DNA of 5,877 bases from Candidatus Uhrbacteria bacterium RIFOXYB12_FULL_58_10. GTDB lineage: Bacteria > Patescibacteriota > Patescibacteriia > UBA9934 > GWF2-40-263. Below the pieces are notes generated by a model. That model was not told the origin of the DNA. It searched no databases and saw only the letters and a program-made list of their open reading frames with translations. Below, one piece after another: positions 4,732-5,877 of this stretch. The stretch lies in contig CALRGL010000063.1 in assembly GCA_943357275.1 (NCBI GenBank), forward strand, positions 1 to 5,877, given 5' to 3'. How positions within the stretch are numbered: the stretch's first letter is position 1; each line of letters begins with the position of its first letter. Made by a program: the position numbers and the translations under genes.

Positions 4732-5877
4732 TTATCCTCCTTTCTTAGTCATTCCTTTACTTGGAATGGAAACATAAAATGTTGTTCCCTCATTTTCTAC
4801 GGATTCAAACCAAATCTTGCCATTAGCCGTTTGTTCAACAATCGATTTAATGAGATACAGACCAAGCCCTGTTCCTCCAGTATCTCTCACTTTAGCATTA
4901 TCCGCTCGAAACATTTTTGTGAAGATTTTTCCTTGATCCTTTTGTGGGATCCCAAACCCTGTATCTGAAATTGAAAACAGGACGTTGTCTTTTTGTTTTT
5001 TGACAGATAAGACAATTTTTCCTTTTTCTTGTGTGTATTTAATAGCGTTGGTCAACAAATTCTGTAATACGATGCTGAATAATTTTGAATCCAACGTAAG
5101 ATAGTTCACATTTGGATCAAAGACCGTAGTCAATACAACGTTATTTTTCTCTATAACCGGTTTCATTTCATCGATCACGGTTTGTACAAGCTCGTGCACA
5201 TCAACACGCTCCGGATCAACCGCGAACGTTCCAAGTTCGATACGTGAAACATTTAACAATGAGTTAACCAAATTCACCATGCGTTGATTGCCTTTATAAA
5301 TCTCTTGAACAAATTTTGTTTGACTCTCTGAAAGCACTCCAGCATCTCCTGATAAAAGCATTTCTGCATACCAATTAATCGATGACAGTGGTGTGCGAAG
5401 CTGGTGAGAAGCAAGCGAAACAAATTCTGTCTTCATTCGATCAACATCTTTTTCCAAGGTCACATCACGAAAAACTTGAACAATCCCTCGGACGCTTCCG
5501 TCCAAAATATAAGGAGTAACCGTCATGTTCACAGGAAACTTCTTGCCGTCTGGTCTCTTATAATAATAGGTTTTTCCAAGCGGAACGGTTGTTCTTGTCC
5601 CCGTAGAACGTGCTAGTTCAATAGGAGATTCGCTGACTGAGAGTGGCTGATCCTTTCCATCAACAAGGTTGAAAATGCTTACAAGAGGCTGGTTGATAAC
5701 CACATCTCGATGCAGACCAAGCATGTTCAGTGCGGAACCGTTTACCATTTCGATCACTCCGTCTTTGTTTGTTGAAATGATTCCGTCACCAATGTTTGCA
5801 AACAATGCCTCGCTTTGCAGCTTGTCGGAAATAAGTGTTTGACGTTGAGCCTCAAGATCTTTCAAAACGTTTTTCAT
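4732..5877 (-). CDS. PAS-domain sensor histidine kinase, N-terminus possibly outside window
   Basis: 381 residues are visible, and the ATG coincides with the window edge, so the true start may lie further upstream; the opening KDLEAQRQTLISDKLQSEA is typical of a coiled-coil linker following an earlier domain. A PAS sensor domain (about 22-140: IGDGIISTNKDGVIEMVN, then YKRPDGKKFPVNMTVTP and GIVQVFRDVT) precedes a HisKA dimerisation helix with phospho-acceptor H158 in SLASHQLRTPLS and a HATPase_c domain (about 260-372): N box N277 in LLTNAIKYT, G1 D305-G309 (DTGFG), F box KIFTKMFRA, G2 GGTGLGL (334-340). All catalytic motifs are intact. It should autophosphorylate on H158 and pass phosphate to D56 of the downstream regulator. 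No membrane segment is seen in the visible part, so location and ligand are unknown. Confidence 0.93.
   Translation of the reverse strand: MKNVLKDLEAQRQTLISDKLQSEALFANIGDGIISTNKDGVIEMVNGSALNMLGLHRDVVINQPLVSIFNLVDGKDQPLSVSESPIELARSTGTRTTVPLGKTYYYKRPDGKKFPVNMTVTPYILDGSVRGIVQVFRDVTLEKDVDRMKTEFVSLASHQLRTPLSSINWYAEMLLSGDAGVLSESQTKFVQEIYKGNQRMVNLVNSLLNVSRIELGTFAVDPERVDVHELVQTVIDEMKPVIEKNNVVLTTVFDPNVNYLTLDSKLFSIVLQNLLTNAIKYTQEKGKIVLSVKKQKDNVLFSISDTGFGIPQKDQGKIFTKMFRADNAKVRDTGGTGLGLYLIKSIVEQTANGKIWFESVENEGTTFYVSIPSKGMTKKGG
4736..4743 (-). promoter_or_regulatory. Strong Shine-Dalgarno of the response regulator, inside the kinase gene
   Basis: AAAGGAGG on the minus strand (4743-4736) is 6 nt before the ATG at 4729 and is formed by the last Lys-Gly-Gly codons of the kinase, whose stop (4734-4732) lies between it and the regulator's start. 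This arrangement favours translational coupling. It is the only convincing Shine-Dalgarno in the window. Confidence 0.85.

Overview
This is a bacterial window with dense gene packing, mostly short intergenic gaps and the standard genetic code (the response regulator at 4340-4729 ends in TGA, so TGA is not being read as glycine). The base composition is moderately AT-rich. The long cytosolic histidine kinase with its bare receiver partner, the near absence of Shine-Dalgarno sequences at first genes and the mix of small and hypothetical proteins would fit a Candidate Phyla Radiation (Patescibacteria) genome from a metagenome. That assignment is an inference and is not proven by anything here.

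Layout. 3-815 (+) is the 3' part of a protein that joins the C-terminal half of a GNAT acyltransferase fold to a Nudix-like domain; it ends at a good intrinsic terminator (821-850). 855-1385 (-) is an odd in-frame chimera: the first half of a response-regulator receiver domain joined to the C-terminal tail of an FAD/NAD-dependent oxidoreductase of the Old-Yellow-Enzyme/enoate-reductase type. It is divergent from 1467-2318 (+), a carbonic-anhydrase-like protein with CxDxR and HxxC metal-site motifs. This gene converges on 2331-4139 (-), a duplicated-ATPase ABC-F translation factor most like YheS. 4230-4295 (-) is a 21-residue, very lysine-rich peptide gene with its own promoter and terminator. 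4340-4729 and 4732-5877 (-) form a two-gene operon of PAS-containing histidine kinase (cut by the window edge) followed by a single-domain response regulator.

How the genes work together. Only the kinase/regulator pair is an evident functional unit: the gap is 2 nt and the regulator's strong ribosome binding site lies inside the last codons of the kinase. The other genes look like independent single transcription units. Four of them carry recognisable -10 boxes (three of the extended TGn type) so close to the start codon that the mRNAs would have almost no leader, and none of these four has a Shine-Dalgarno sequence. The only clear Shine-Dalgarno is at the downstream operon gene. No CRISPR array, tRNA, rRNA or insertion sequence was seen. 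The most noteworthy items are the receiver/oxidoreductase chimera, the GNAT-Nudix fusion with aspartates in place of the catalytic Nudix glutamates, the tiny basic peptide gene, and the coherent leaderless-promoter pattern.
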